From assembly GCA_029252045.1 (NCBI GenBank), contig JAQXCD010000042.1:1-42549 (forward strand): 42,549 bases of DNA. Direction: 5' to 3'. The position numbers were made by a program, and so were the translations under genes. Of this stretch, positions 24,471 through 33,634 are shown piece after piece. This stretch comes from Sulfitobacter sp. GTDB lineage: Bacteria; Pseudomonadota; Alphaproteobacteria; Rhodobacterales; Rhodobacteraceae. Position 1 is the stretch's first letter, and each line of letters starts with the position of its first letter. The notes below the pieces were generated by a model, which saw only the letters and a list, made by a program, of their open reading frames with translations, ran no database searches and was not told the origin of the DNA.

Positions 24471-25538
24471 ATGACCATTCAATTCAATGACGAGACATTC
24501 CGCGACGATTATTCCTTCCGCAACTCGGACCGCGCGATCCGGCGCTTTCCTTTCCCGTTCCACGAGGACAGCTATATGTACTCGGTCAATATGGAGCAGC
24601 ATCGTGGCGGGCCGAAGGACTCGATCTACGAAAAGCGCTTTGACGTGGATGAGCATTACCTTTCCGAGATGCGCGACCGTGCGCAGGTGCTGGCCGATGA
24701 TCCGCTGCGCTGCCAGTCCCTGCCACATATGACGTTGGCAGGTTGGGACCTGCTGGAGCTGATCATGGTCTCCAAATCCGAAGATTACCCCGACCTGTTC
24801 GAGCTGCACCGCGACGGCGACACATGGCGCTGGATCAACAAGCCGATGGGCATTGATGATACCTTTACCTTCCTCGATGAGGCGACGCTGCCCTACGGCC
24901 CGATGGAATACATCACCCGTCAGGCGCAAGGTGATTTTGCGGTGCTGGACCAACGCGATGACAACCTGTGGATGGATGCAGGGATGATCACCACACAGGC
25001 CGATTGGTCGCTGGATTTTGACATCGGGATGAACTTTTTCGAGTGGCACGCGCCTGTGCCGCTGGCCCATGAAAAGGGCATCTTTGTGCGCGCGCTCAAG
25101 TTCTTGCTGAACATCCAGCAGGGGGCCCCTGCACGGCGGCTTAACTGGACGATGACCGTGAATCCGCTGCTGGATACCTCGCCCGAGAACTATCACAAAT
25201 GGGGCATCCAGAAGACCACCCTGACGCCGGAAAACATCGGCGCCAAGCAGCATTTGCGGGTGGAGTTGCAGACCTTCTTCCGGCTGCCCCGCTCGAACGC
25301 GCTGGTCTTCCCGATCCGGTGTTACCTGTGCAGCTTTCAGGACCTGATGACCGCGCCCAAATGGGGCCGCCGCCTGCACCGCGTGATCCGTGATCTGCCG
25401 GATGAATTGGCGACCTACAAAGGGTTCATCGACAACAAGCCGCTGATGCTGGAGTATCTGTCAAAGTTCGATGATGGCTTGCCCACATCGCCCGGCATCT
25501 GGCCCGAGTTCGAGACCGAGCCGCCGCTGGCGAAGTAG
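24471..25538 (+). CDS. dmmC: Dimethylamine monooxygenase catalytic subunit DmmC (DUF3445, haem-dependent N-demethylase)
   Basis: The 355-residue soluble protein matches the DUF3445 family, described as haem-dependent oxidative N-demethylases. Recognisable stretches are PLRCQSLPHMTLAGWDLLEL, the repeated tryptophan/histidine-rich core (DIGMNFFEWHAPVPLAHEKG) and ARRLNWTMTVNPLL. It is the terminal oxygenase that converts dimethylamine to monomethylamine and formaldehyde using electrons from DmmB. The haem ligand is not identifiable by eye. ATG 24471 directly follows the dmmB stop. The gene ends two bases before the stop of the convergent XRE-cupin regulator. Confidence 0.86.
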   Translation: MTIQFNDETFRDDYSFRNSDRAIRRFPFPFHEDSYMYSVNMEQHRGGPKDSIYEKRFDVDEHYLSEMRDRAQVLADDPLRCQSLPHMTLAGWDLLELIMVSKSEDYPDLFELHRDGDTWRWINKPMGIDDTFTFLDEATLPYGPMEYITRQAQGDFAVLDQRDDNLWMDAGMITTQADWSLDFDIGMNFFEWHAPVPLAHEKGIFVRALKFLLNIQQGAPARRLNWTMTVNPLLDTSPENYHKWGIQKTTLTPENIGAKQHLRVELQTFFRLPRSNALVFPIRCYLCSFQDLMTAPKWGRRLHRVIRDLPDELATYKGFIDNKPLMLEYLSKFDDGLPTSPGIWPEFETEPPLAK

Positions 25539-25540
25539 GA

Positions 25541-26182
25541 TCAGCTGCTCTGCGGGTAGCTGATGATCGACAGGTAGCGCGCGGGCAGCTTGACCAGCAC
25601 CTCTGGCCCGTGCGGTGCATCCGCATCAAAAAACAGCGTGTCGCCGGGTTTTAACGGGTACACTTCGTCACCATGGCGATAGTCGACCTCGCCCTCCAGC
25701 ATATAGATCGTCTCGATGCCGCCGTGCTGGAATGTCGGAAAGATGTCGGCCTGATCGGAGAGGGTGATGAGATAAGGCTCAACGATCACGCCGCTGGAGT
25801 TGGCGCCGATATGGCCCAGCAGGTTGTACTGGTGGTTGGCGCGGGTGCCTGCGCGCTCCAGCTCGACCCCTTCGCCGGATTTGGTGTGCACCGCCATGCG
25901 TGTTTCCTCAAACCCGCGGAAAAACGCGGTCAGCGGTATGGCCAGCGCATTGGCCAGCGTTTGTAAGGTGGTGAGGGAAGGGGAGGTGTTGCCGTTTTCG
26001 ATCTTGGACAACATGCCGATGGACAGACCCGTAGTTGCAGACAGCTCGGCCACTGTAATTTCCTGCTTGCGCCGGAACGCGCGCACCTCGCGGCCGATGG
26101 CAACTTCCAGGACTTTCTCGCGGTTTGTCTGTAGGCTATGAGGGTCTTGTACAAGGCTGGTGGCGGGCATCGGATATTCCAT
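25541..26182 (-). CDS. XRE-family transcriptional regulator with C-terminal cupin
   Basis: The 213-residue protein has a helix-turn-helix of the lambda-repressor type at about residues 30-85 (VRAFRRKQEITVAELSATTG, LSIGMLSKIENGNTSPSL). A cupin sensor follows (FQHGGIETIYMLEGEVDYRH, PLKPGDTLFFDADAPHGPEV). Such regulators bind small effectors, often amines or amino acids, in the cupin barrel. It sits between dmmC and the divergent GlxA-type regulator, in the middle of the methylated-amine region, so control of dmm or mgd genes is likely but inferred. The start may be ATG 26182 or ATG 26170. Direct repeats CGTTT(C/T)GTC with a 16-bp period lie just upstream and may be its own operator. Confidence 0.85.
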   Translation of the reverse strand: MEYPMPATSLVQDPHSLQTNREKVLEVAIGREVRAFRRKQEITVAELSATTGLSIGMLSKIENGNTSPSLTTLQTLANALAIPLTAFFRGFEETRMAVHTKSGEGVELERAGTRANHQYNLLGHIGANSSGVIVEPYLITLSDQADIFPTFQHGGIETIYMLEGEVDYRHGDEVYPLKPGDTLFFDADAPHGPEVLVKLPARYLSIISYPQSS

Positions 26183-26189
26183 TCTATGG

Positions 26190-26214
26190 CGTTTCGTCCA
26201 AGTATCGTTTTGTC
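26190..26214. promoter_or_regulatory. Direct repeats upstream of XRE-cupin gene
   Basis: CGTTTCGTC (26190-26198) is repeated as CGTTTTGTC (26206-26214), 16 bp apart, immediately before the XRE-cupin start and within the 111-bp divergent region shared with the GlxA-type gene. It is a candidate autoregulatory site. Confidence 0.35.
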
Positions 26215-26293
26215 GAAAAGTGGCAAGCTTCGAGGGCTAAAAACTATGAAATTGCTACTGGTCTACCACATTTTTTTCCTGTTAGGATAATTT

Positions 26294-27298
26294 ATGACCC
26301 GTGATGAAATTATCCAGCTTGGCTTTCTGATCTTCCCCGGTTTTCCGATGGCCTGCCTGACCTCGATGATCGAGCCGTTGCGCGCCGCCAACGAGATTGC
26401 GGGCAAGACCGCATTCGGTTGGAAACTTGTGTCAGAGGAGGGCCAGCGAGTGGAGGCAAGCGCCAAGGTCTGGTTCGAGCCTGATCTGGCGTTGGAGGCC
26501 TGCGACGGATTGGCTTACCTGTTTTTGCTCAGCGGACCGTCGTCGCGCTTTGATCAGCCTGTGCCCTCTGATGGCAAGCTGCGCAAGCTGGCGCGCCATG
26601 GTGCCGTGATTGGCGCGGTCAGCGGCGGGATATTCCCCTTGGCCCGCTCGGGGCTGCTGGACGGACACAAGACTTCGGTTCATTGGTGCTACGAGGCCGC
26701 ATTTGCCGCCGAGTTTCCGAAGATAGAAGCCACCGAAGATGTGATGGCGCTTGGCCGTCGCCGCATGACCGCATCGGGTGCCGCAGCGGCCTTTGATTTA
26801 TCGCTGCATTTGATCGAAGAAGCGTTGGGCGCCGGTGTGGCGACAGAAGTGGCCTGCTGGTTCCAGCATCCGCTTGTGCGCGGGCAGGGGATCACCCAGC
26901 GCAAGCCGACATTTGCCACGGCCAGCACCAATGACATGCTGCCCGATGTGATCCGGCAGGCGGTGGATCTGTTTGCCGAAAACCTTGAGGACCCTATCAA
27001 CATCGCCGATGTGGCTGAGGCGGTTGGTGTCTCTGTGCGCCAGCTTGAGCGGTTGTTCTACAAGGCGACGGGCAAGACGCCATTCCACTATTACAAAGCG
27101 CTGCGTATGCATAAGGCGCGGCAGTTGCTCCACTACAGCAAGGATTCCATGGGGCAGATAGCGATTGCCGTCGGCTATTCCACCGCCTCCGCGATGAGTA
27201 AGACCTATATCGATGTCTTTGGTATCAGCCCGCAAGATGACCGCAAAAAGGTGAACATGTTCCGCGTGCGGGACAATACAATCGCCCCGCCTGCGTAA
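26294..27298 (+). CDS. GlxA-family AraC-type transcriptional regulator (DJ-1/PfpI sensor)
   Basis: The 334-residue protein joins an N-terminal DJ-1/PfpI amidotransferase-like domain (residues 5-185; FLIFPGFPMACLTSMIEPLR at the start) to a C-terminal AraC double helix-turn-helix (220-320; NIADVAEAVGVSVRQLERLF, IAIAVGYSTASAMSKTYIDV). At the nucleophile elbow the sequence is GAVSGGIFPLARSG, without the usual cysteine, so it is a sensor rather than an enzyme. Relatives such as GbdR and SouR in Pseudomonas respond to glycine betaine, dimethylglycine or sarcosine. A methylated-amine or N-methyl amino-acid signal is therefore likely here, for example N-methylglutamate. It converges on mgdD with three bases between the stop codons. 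Confidence 0.85.
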   Translation: MTRDEIIQLGFLIFPGFPMACLTSMIEPLRAANEIAGKTAFGWKLVSEEGQRVEASAKVWFEPDLALEACDGLAYLFLLSGPSSRFDQPVPSDGKLRKLARHGAVIGAVSGGIFPLARSGLLDGHKTSVHWCYEAAFAAEFPKIEATEDVMALGRRRMTASGAAAAFDLSLHLIEEALGAGVATEVACWFQHPLVRGQGITQRKPTFATASTNDMLPDVIRQAVDLFAENLEDPINIADVAEAVGVSVRQLERLFYKATGKTPFHYYKALRMHKARQLLHYSKDSMGQIAIAVGYSTASAMSKTYIDVFGISPQDDRKKVNMFRVRDNTIAPPA

Positions 27299-27301
27299 AC
27301 G

Positions 27302-27922
27302 TCATGCGATAGACTGGGCGGCCTCGACCAGCGCGTGATGCAGCGATCCCGCAGAGGCGCGGGGGCCAAGGATGCGGATGTGGTCTTCGGCCTGCCTGCG
27401 GATCACAAAGCAGCCCATGTGGTGGATCACCGTGCGCTGCACATCACCCGCTTGCATCCGGCGGATCGGCACATTGCACAGCCGCTCTGACAGATCGGCC
27501 ATGCCGGGGCCGGTGATGTCGAACACCACCCAAGCGCCTGTCTGCTCCGTCACTGATGCGGCCTTGCCCAGCAGTGCTGTCAACTGGTCTGCCAACAGCT
27601 CATGCGTGGCACGCGGTGCGCCCAGCATCCACTGGTCAGGTCCCATCCAGAAACCCGCCTCTGGATCATGCAACACGGCGCGGCCCACAGCAGGCACGGC
27701 ACCCAGCAGCTTTTCCAAAGCAGCGTGGCAGGTTTTCTCATGCCCCATCCGCGCCGCGACCGAGGCGAGTGCCACACCGTCATTTTCCGCAATGGTCACG
27801 CGGGCGAAGGTATCCACACGCGGGGTTGTGCCGCCAAGGGCGGTCACTGTTTTCAGATCATGCACGAAGCCGCTCTCCCTCTGGGTCAATGAAATGGGCA
27901 CTGACAATTTCGACATCGACAT
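27302..27922 (-). CDS. mgdD: N-methylglutamate dehydrogenase subunit D (SoxG-like)
   Basis: The 206-residue protein resembles the gamma subunit of heterotetrameric sarcosine oxidase, a small GcvT-related fold; recognisable parts include GFWMGPDQWML, TGAWVVFDITGP and HMGCFVIRRQAEDHIRILGP. It closes the four-gene unit that oxidises N-methylglutamate to glutamate with transfer of the methyl carbon. The N-methylglutamate assignment rather than sarcosine comes from the flanking gmaS, mgs and dmm genes. ATG 27922 has an AGGGG site lying inside mgdC, and the two genes overlap by 65 bases in different frames, unusually long for this type of operon. Confidence 0.82.
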   Translation of the reverse strand: MSMSKLSVPISLTQRESGFVHDLKTVTALGGTTPRVDTFARVTIAENDGVALASVAARMGHEKTCHAALEKLLGAVPAVGRAVLHDPEAGFWMGPDQWMLGAPRATHELLADQLTALLGKAASVTEQTGAWVVFDITGPGMADLSERLCNVPIRRMQAGDVQRTVIHHMGCFVIRRQAEDHIRILGPRASAGSLHHALVEAAQSIA

Positions 27923-30794
27923 TCACCCCTGTTAAGGGGCTGACCAGCCGCATCCGCTCTCCCAGACGGTTTGCACCGTCTTTGAGGAAGCCCAGTGCAA
28001 TTGAGTGGCCAAGATTGGGCGAATAGCACGCGGAGGTCACATAGCCCTGATCGTGGGCGGCATCCACAGGCCCGTCTGCCTTCATCAGATGCGCACCTGC
28101 GGGCACAGGGTCTGCCGGATCCACAGGTTTGATCCCGACCTGCCGTAGATCATCCGCGCGGTTCAGGCCTTCACGCTCGGACAGGACCGATCCGATGCTG
28201 TCCTTTGCCTTGCTCACCATCCGGCCCATGCCGAGGTTGGCCGCTGTGGTGGTGCCATTCAGCTCGTTGCCCGCTGCATGGCCTTTCTCGATCCGCATCA
28301 CGCCGAGTGCCTCGGTCCCGTAGGCGGTGATGTCATATTCGGCACCTGCCTCCATGATCTTGCGGATCAGGGCATCGCCGTAGGCCGTGGGCACTGCAAT
28401 CTCGTAAGCAAGCTCGCCGCTAAAGGAGATGCGGAACAGGCGCGCGCGCAGGCCGCCGCAGACAGTGATATTGGCGCAGGCCATAAACGGAAACGCCTCG
28501 TTCGAGATGTCACCATCCACCAGCTTTTCCAACACCTTGCGGCTGTTCGGGCCGGCCACGGCATATTGCGCCCAGGCCTCGGTGGTGGAGATCAGCTGTA
28601 CATCCATATCGGGGTAGAGGCACTGGCGCACAAATTCCATGTGGCGATAAACGCTCAGGGCGTTGGCGGTGGTGGTGGTCACAACAAAGTGGTCGTCGGC
28701 CAGACGTGCCGCTGTGCCGTCATCCATTGCAATCCCGTCTTCGCGCAGCATCAAGCCATAGCGCGTGCGCCCGACAGCCAGCTTGGCAAAGCCGTTACAG
28801 TATATTTTGTTCAGGAACTCGGCTGCATCCGTGCCTTGTACATCAACCTTGCCCAATGTGGTCACATCGCACACGCCGACCGATTTGCGCGTGGCCAGCA
28901 CTTCGCGGTCCACACTCTCGCGCCATGTCGTCTCGCCTGCGCGCGGGAACCATTGCGCGCGCAACCAGTTGCCAACCTCGACAAAAATCGCGCCCTGCTC
29001 GGTGGCCCATGTATGCGAGGGCGTTAGCCGTTTGGGGTGGAAGGCCTGACCGCGTGCGCGGCCACCCAGCACACCAATCGACGTGGGTGTATAGGGCGGG
29101 CGGAAGATGGTTGTGCCGACCTCTGGGATCGATTTGCCCGCAAGTTCGGCCATGATCGCAAGGCCACCCATGTTGGAGGTCTTGCCCTGATCCGTGGCCA
29201 TCCCCAATGTGGTATAGCGCTTGAGGTGCTCGACCGAGCGGTAGCCTTCCTGATGGCTCAGCTTCACGTCCTTTACGGTTACATCGTTCTGCTGGTCCAG
29301 CCACGCACGGCTGCATCCCTCAACATACCAGAAGGGGGTGATATTTACGGGTGCGTCCTCGGCCTCGGGCAGGGTGGGGAGCTTTCCTTTGAGACCCAGC
29401 GCACGTTTGGCGGCCTCGGCGCCACCGCGCAGCGCGCCTGCGGTCGACATATCGCCATTGGCAGCCCCCGCGACAGTCATTCCCACCGGCAGCACGCCGC
29501 CGGGGACAAAGGCGGCCAGCGCGTCGTTCCACGCGGGGCGGCCGCGCTGGTGGCAGGTCAGGTGGACGTTGGGATTCCAGCCGCCGGCCATGCCCAATGC
29601 GCCACACTCCAGCGTGCGCATATCGCCGCTTTCAAGGCGTACTTCGGCAAAGGTCAGGCCGTGGCGGCCTTTGGTGTCGATCACCTGACCGTGGAGGACC
29701 TCAAAGTCGTGGCTACGCGGTGCATCGGCACGCACGTCGACGACAGCGGCGATCTTGATGCCTTTGGCGTGTAGATCAGCGGCGGTGCGGTGGCCGTCAT
29801 CATTGTTGGTGAAAATCGCCACACGGCGGTCGGCGGCCACTGCATAGCGGTTGGCGTAGGTGCGCAGCGCAGAGGCGAGCATGATGCCCGGACGGTCGTT
29901 GTTTTCAAACGCGATGGGGCGTTCAATGGCACCGGCGGCCAGAATGGTCTGTTTGGTATAGATGCGCCATAGCACCTGACGTGGCTTGCCGTCCAACGGC
30001 GTTGGAAGGTGGTCGCTGACCCGTTCAACCGCGCCATAAATGCCGTGGTCAAACGCGCCGATGATGGTGGTGCGGTTCATGACGCGGACATTGGGGAGCG
30101 CGGCCAGCTCGGCCACAGTGGCGGCGGCCCAATCGGCGCCGGACTGATCTCCGAGGCTGAAGGTCTCTGAATTAAGACGCCCGCCCATGCGGAAATCCTC
30201 ATCCGCGATGATCACATCCGCGCCGCTGCGCCCCGCCGTCAGCGCCGCAGACAGGCCCGCAGGTCCCGCGCCCACAATCAGCAGATCACAGTGCAGAAAA
30301 CCTTTGTCATAGACATCGGGATCATCCAGCAGCGACAGCGAGCCGAGACCGGCAGCCTTGCGGATAATCGGCTCGTAGATCTTCTCCCAGAAGGCGGCGG
30401 GCCACATGAAGGTTTTGTAGTAAAAACCGGCGGTGAGGAAATTCGAGAAGCGGTCATTGACAGCCATCAGGTCAAAGCGGAGCGACCCGATGCGGTTCTG
30501 GCTTTTGGCGACCAACCCGTCGAACAGCTCGGCTGTGGTGGCGCGGGTGTTGGGTTCTTGTCGCGCGCCGCTGCGCAACTCGACCAGCGCGTTGGGTTCT
30601 TCCGATCCGGCGGTTAGCACACCGCGCGGGCGGTGGTATTTGAACGAACGCCCCATGAGGCGCACACCATTGGCCAGAAGCGCCGATGCCAGCGTATCGC
30701 CTGCGTGACCGGTGTAGGATTTACCGTCAAAGCGGAACTCGTGGGTGATGGCGGGGTCGATCTGGCCGCCGTCCAGTCTGTTTTTCGGGGTCAT
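27858..30794 (-). CDS. mgdC: N-methylglutamate dehydrogenase subunit C (SoxA-like)
   Basis: The 978-residue large subunit starts at ATG 30794, which overlaps the mgdB stop. Domains in order are as follows. A ferredoxin-like N-terminal module (ITHEFRFDGKSYTGHAGDTL, GRSFKYHRPRGV) comes first. A pyridine-nucleotide/FAD region follows (LLIVGAGPAGLSAALTAG, EDFRMGGRL). The C-terminal GcvT folate-binding half contains RISFSGELAYEIAVPTAYGD and GTEALGVMRIEKGHAAGNEL. This is the architecture of sarcosine oxidase alpha and of MgdC. In the methylamine pathway the enzyme oxidises N-methylglutamate, regenerating glutamate and delivering a one-carbon unit to folate. A sarcosine oxidase role cannot be excluded from the sequence alone, but the gene neighbourhood and the cysteine-free MgdB subunit favour N-methylglutamate. 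Confidence 0.87.
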   Translation of the reverse strand: MTPKNRLDGGQIDPAITHEFRFDGKSYTGHAGDTLASALLANGVRLMGRSFKYHRPRGVLTAGSEEPNALVELRSGARQEPNTRATTAELFDGLVAKSQNRIGSLRFDLMAVNDRFSNFLTAGFYYKTFMWPAAFWEKIYEPIIRKAAGLGSLSLLDDPDVYDKGFLHCDLLIVGAGPAGLSAALTAGRSGADVIIADEDFRMGGRLNSETFSLGDQSGADWAAATVAELAALPNVRVMNRTTIIGAFDHGIYGAVERVSDHLPTPLDGKPRQVLWRIYTKQTILAAGAIERPIAFENNDRPGIMLASALRTYANRYAVAADRRVAIFTNNDDGHRTAADLHAKGIKIAAVVDVRADAPRSHDFEVLHGQVIDTKGRHGLTFAEVRLESGDMRTLECGALGMAGGWNPNVHLTCHQRGRPAWNDALAAFVPGGVLPVGMTVAGAANGDMSTAGALRGGAEAAKRALGLKGKLPTLPEAEDAPVNITPFWYVEGCSRAWLDQQNDVTVKDVKLSHQEGYRSVEHLKRYTTLGMATDQGKTSNMGGLAIMAELAGKSIPEVGTTIFRPPYTPTSIGVLGGRARGQAFHPKRLTPSHTWATEQGAIFVEVGNWLRAQWFPRAGETTWRESVDREVLATRKSVGVCDVTTLGKVDVQGTDAAEFLNKIYCNGFAKLAVGRTRYGLMLREDGIAMDDGTAARLADDHFVVTTTTANALSVYRHMEFVRQCLYPDMDVQLISTTEAWAQYAVAGPNSRKVLEKLVDGDISNEAFPFMACANITVCGGLRARLFRISFSGELAYEIAVPTAYGDALIRKIMEAGAEYDITAYGTEALGVMRIEKGHAAGNELNGTTTAANLGMGRMVSKAKDSIGSVLSEREGLNRADDLRQVGIKPVDPADPVPAGAHLMKADGPVDAAHDQGYVTSACYSPNLGHSIALGFLKDGANRLGERMRLVSPLTGVNVDVEIVSAHFIDPEGERLRA

Positions 30795-31078
30795 TTGCTG
30801 CGCCCTCTGCTGCGTGCCACATCGCGGGCTAGTTCTACTTTGGAAATCTCGTGGGTCAGCGTATTGCGCGTGACAACCAGCCACGAGCGGTCACCAGCCT
30901 CGTGAAACCACAACTCTTCATGCCAGCCGGCCGGATTATCGCGCAAATAGCCGTAATCGTAGAAGTCATGCGCTGTAGCCCCTTTTTCAGGGTCGGGGCG
31001 GTCGATCAGGCGGGCGTCGCCTTTGTAGGTGAACTCGGCACTGTCGCGCGGGCCTAAGAGGGGGTGATCAATAATCAT
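30791..31078 (-). CDS. mgdB: N-methylglutamate dehydrogenase subunit B (SoxD-like, zinc site lost)
   Basis: The 95-residue protein aligns with the delta subunit of sarcosine oxidase (GPRDSAEFTYKGDARL, RDNPAGWHEELWFHEAGDRS, NTLTHEISKV). Classical SoxD binds zinc through a CPxCG pair near the N-terminus and a later HxxGC. Here the first motif is HPLLG, the second is HEAGD, and there is no cysteine in the whole protein, so the zinc site is absent. This variant looks characteristic of N-methylglutamate dehydrogenase-type complexes; that is my inference from context. It lies 60 bp after mgdA and overlaps mgdC by four bases. Confidence 0.84.
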   Translation of the reverse strand: MIIDHPLLGPRDSAEFTYKGDARLIDRPDPEKGATAHDFYDYGYLRDNPAGWHEELWFHEAGDRSWLVVTRNTLTHEISKVELARDVARSRGRSK

Positions 31079-31138
31079 CTGTTGGTGCTCGCGGGTAGGG
31101 CAGGATTGAGTTTAAGGGCAAAATAAAGAAGGGCCACG

Positions 31139-32389
31139 TCAGTGCAGGTTGGGCTGATTTCCCATCCCTTTTTCGTCGATCATCAGGCCTTTTTCGAAGC
31201 GGTCAAACCGGTAGGCGGTAGCGTTGGGGTGGGGGGCATCGCGGGCCAGCAGGTGCGCAAAGCACATGCCTGAGGCGGGCGTGGCCTTGAACCCGCCGTA
31301 GCACCAGCCGCCGTTGAAGTAGAGGCCGTCAATGTGGGTTTTGTCGATGATAGGCGAGCCGTCCATGGACATGTCCATGATGCCGCCCCACATGCGCAGC
31401 AGCCTTGCGCGGCCAAAGGCGGGGAAGATGGCCATGCCGCCTTCGCAGACGTCCTCGACCACGGGCAGGTTGCCGCGTTGGGCGTATGTATTATAGCCGT
31501 CGATGTCACCGCCGAACACCAGCCCGCCTTTGTCCGACTGGCTGCAATAGAAGTGGCCGGCACCAAAGGTAACGACACCGGGCATAACCGGTTTGAGACC
31601 TTCCGAGACAAAGGCCTGCAAGACGTGGCTTTCAATAGGCAGGCGCATATTGGCGTGGGCCATCAGGCGGCTGGAGGAGCCGGCAACGGCGCAGCCGACC
31701 TTGGTGGCGCCGATAAAGCCGCGGGATGTTTCTACGCCAAGGCATTTGCCGTTCTCGATTTTGAAGCCTGTGACTTCGCAGTTCTGGATGATGTCTACGC
31801 CACGGCTGTCTGCGCCGCGTGCATAACCCCATGCGACCGCATCATGGCGCACGGTACCGCCGCGGTGTTGGGCCAGCCCGCCCTTGATGGGAAAGCGGGC
31901 GTCTTCGGTGTTGAGATAGGGGTAGCGTTCCTTGATCTGGGCGGTGGTCAGCATCTCGGCGTCCACACCGTTAAGCCGCATTGCGTTGCCGCGCCGGATA
32001 AACGCATCACGTTGGGCGTCGGAGTGGATCAGGTTGAGGATGCCGCGTTGGGACACCATGGCGTTGAAGTTGAAATCCTGCTCCAGACCTTCCCATAGTT
32101 TCAGCGACATCTCGTAGAACGGCTCGTTTCCGTCCAGCAGGTAGTTCGAGCGGATGATGGTGGTGTTGCGGCCCACGTTGCCGCCGCCGATCCAGCCTTT
32201 TTCAAGCACGGCGATCCGTTTTTGTTTGAACTCTTTGGCGAGATAATAGGCCGTGGCCAGCCCGTGCCCGCCGCCGCCGATAATGATGATGTCATAGTGG
32301 GCTTGTGGCTCTGGGTCGCGCCATGCGGGCGTCCAACCCTTATGGCCTGTCAGCGCCTCTTTGATCACCCGTAGTCCTGAAAAACGCAT
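31139..32389 (-). CDS. mgdA: N-methylglutamate dehydrogenase subunit A (SoxB-like flavoprotein)
   Basis: Read from ATG 32389 (GAGG eight bases upstream), the product is 416 residues, the usual length of sarcosine oxidase beta subunits. It has the FAD motif YDIIIIGGGGHGLATAYYLA (residues 32-51), IGGGNVGRNTTIIRSNYLL, and AQHRGGTVRHDAVAWGYA. The last contains His175 and His182, in the region where the beta subunit of sarcosine oxidase binds FMN covalently. The C-terminus has the FAD-contacting GLYFNGGWCYGGFKATPASG. It is the catalytic subunit that dehydrogenates the N-methyl group. It heads the mgdABCD unit and is divergent from tmoX across 277 bp. Confidence 0.87.
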   Translation of the reverse strand: MRFSGLRVIKEALTGHKGWTPAWRDPEPQAHYDIIIIGGGGHGLATAYYLAKEFKQKRIAVLEKGWIGGGNVGRNTTIIRSNYLLDGNEPFYEMSLKLWEGLEQDFNFNAMVSQRGILNLIHSDAQRDAFIRRGNAMRLNGVDAEMLTTAQIKERYPYLNTEDARFPIKGGLAQHRGGTVRHDAVAWGYARGADSRGVDIIQNCEVTGFKIENGKCLGVETSRGFIGATKVGCAVAGSSSRLMAHANMRLPIESHVLQAFVSEGLKPVMPGVVTFGAGHFYCSQSDKGGLVFGGDIDGYNTYAQRGNLPVVEDVCEGGMAIFPAFGRARLLRMWGGIMDMSMDGSPIIDKTHIDGLYFNGGWCYGGFKATPASGMCFAHLLARDAPHPNATAYRFDRFEKGLMIDEKGMGNQPNLH

Positions 32390-32544
32390 GTTCATATCCT
32401 CTTTGTGGTAATTTGCGCCGGTTTCCCCAAGATTGTCATCACGGAAAAGGACAAGAACCGTTCCAAATGCGGCAGCCGCGTAAATATTAGGCGTGCCGGT
32501 GAAAACCCCATGAAGAAAAAAACTTGATTGTGAGGAAAATCCTG

Positions 32545-32559
32545 CCAAGGTGACCTTGG
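32545..32559. promoter_or_regulatory. Palindrome between mgdA and tmoX
   Basis: CCAAGGTGACCTTGG is a perfect palindrome of two 7-bp arms around one base, lying in the 277-bp region from which mgdA and tmoX diverge. It could be a dimeric operator controlling both units. A second exact copy was not noticed. Confidence 0.5.
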
Positions 32560-32642
32560 ATACGGATGGGGCAAATCATAATCGCCCGCGACGCAATCCG
32601 GCGCATGCCCCTAGGGTAAAGCGCATAAAGCACCATTAATGA

Positions 32643-33608
<966 letters not shown>

Positions 33609-33634
33609 CCCCAAAGCGTCAATATCATTTTCTG

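Noticed and set aside
23604..25379. Long open frame (591 codons) on the minus strand
   Set aside because: It lies antisense across dmmB and dmmC, which have clear motifs and translational coupling; no ribosome site or recognisable domain.
27302..32389. Calling the four-gene unit sarcosine oxidase soxBDAG
   Set aside because: The subunit architecture is the same, but the neighbourhood (gmaS, mgsABC, dmmDABC, tmm) and the cysteine-free small subunit fit N-methylglutamate dehydrogenase mgdABCD better. Sarcosine cannot be fully excluded.
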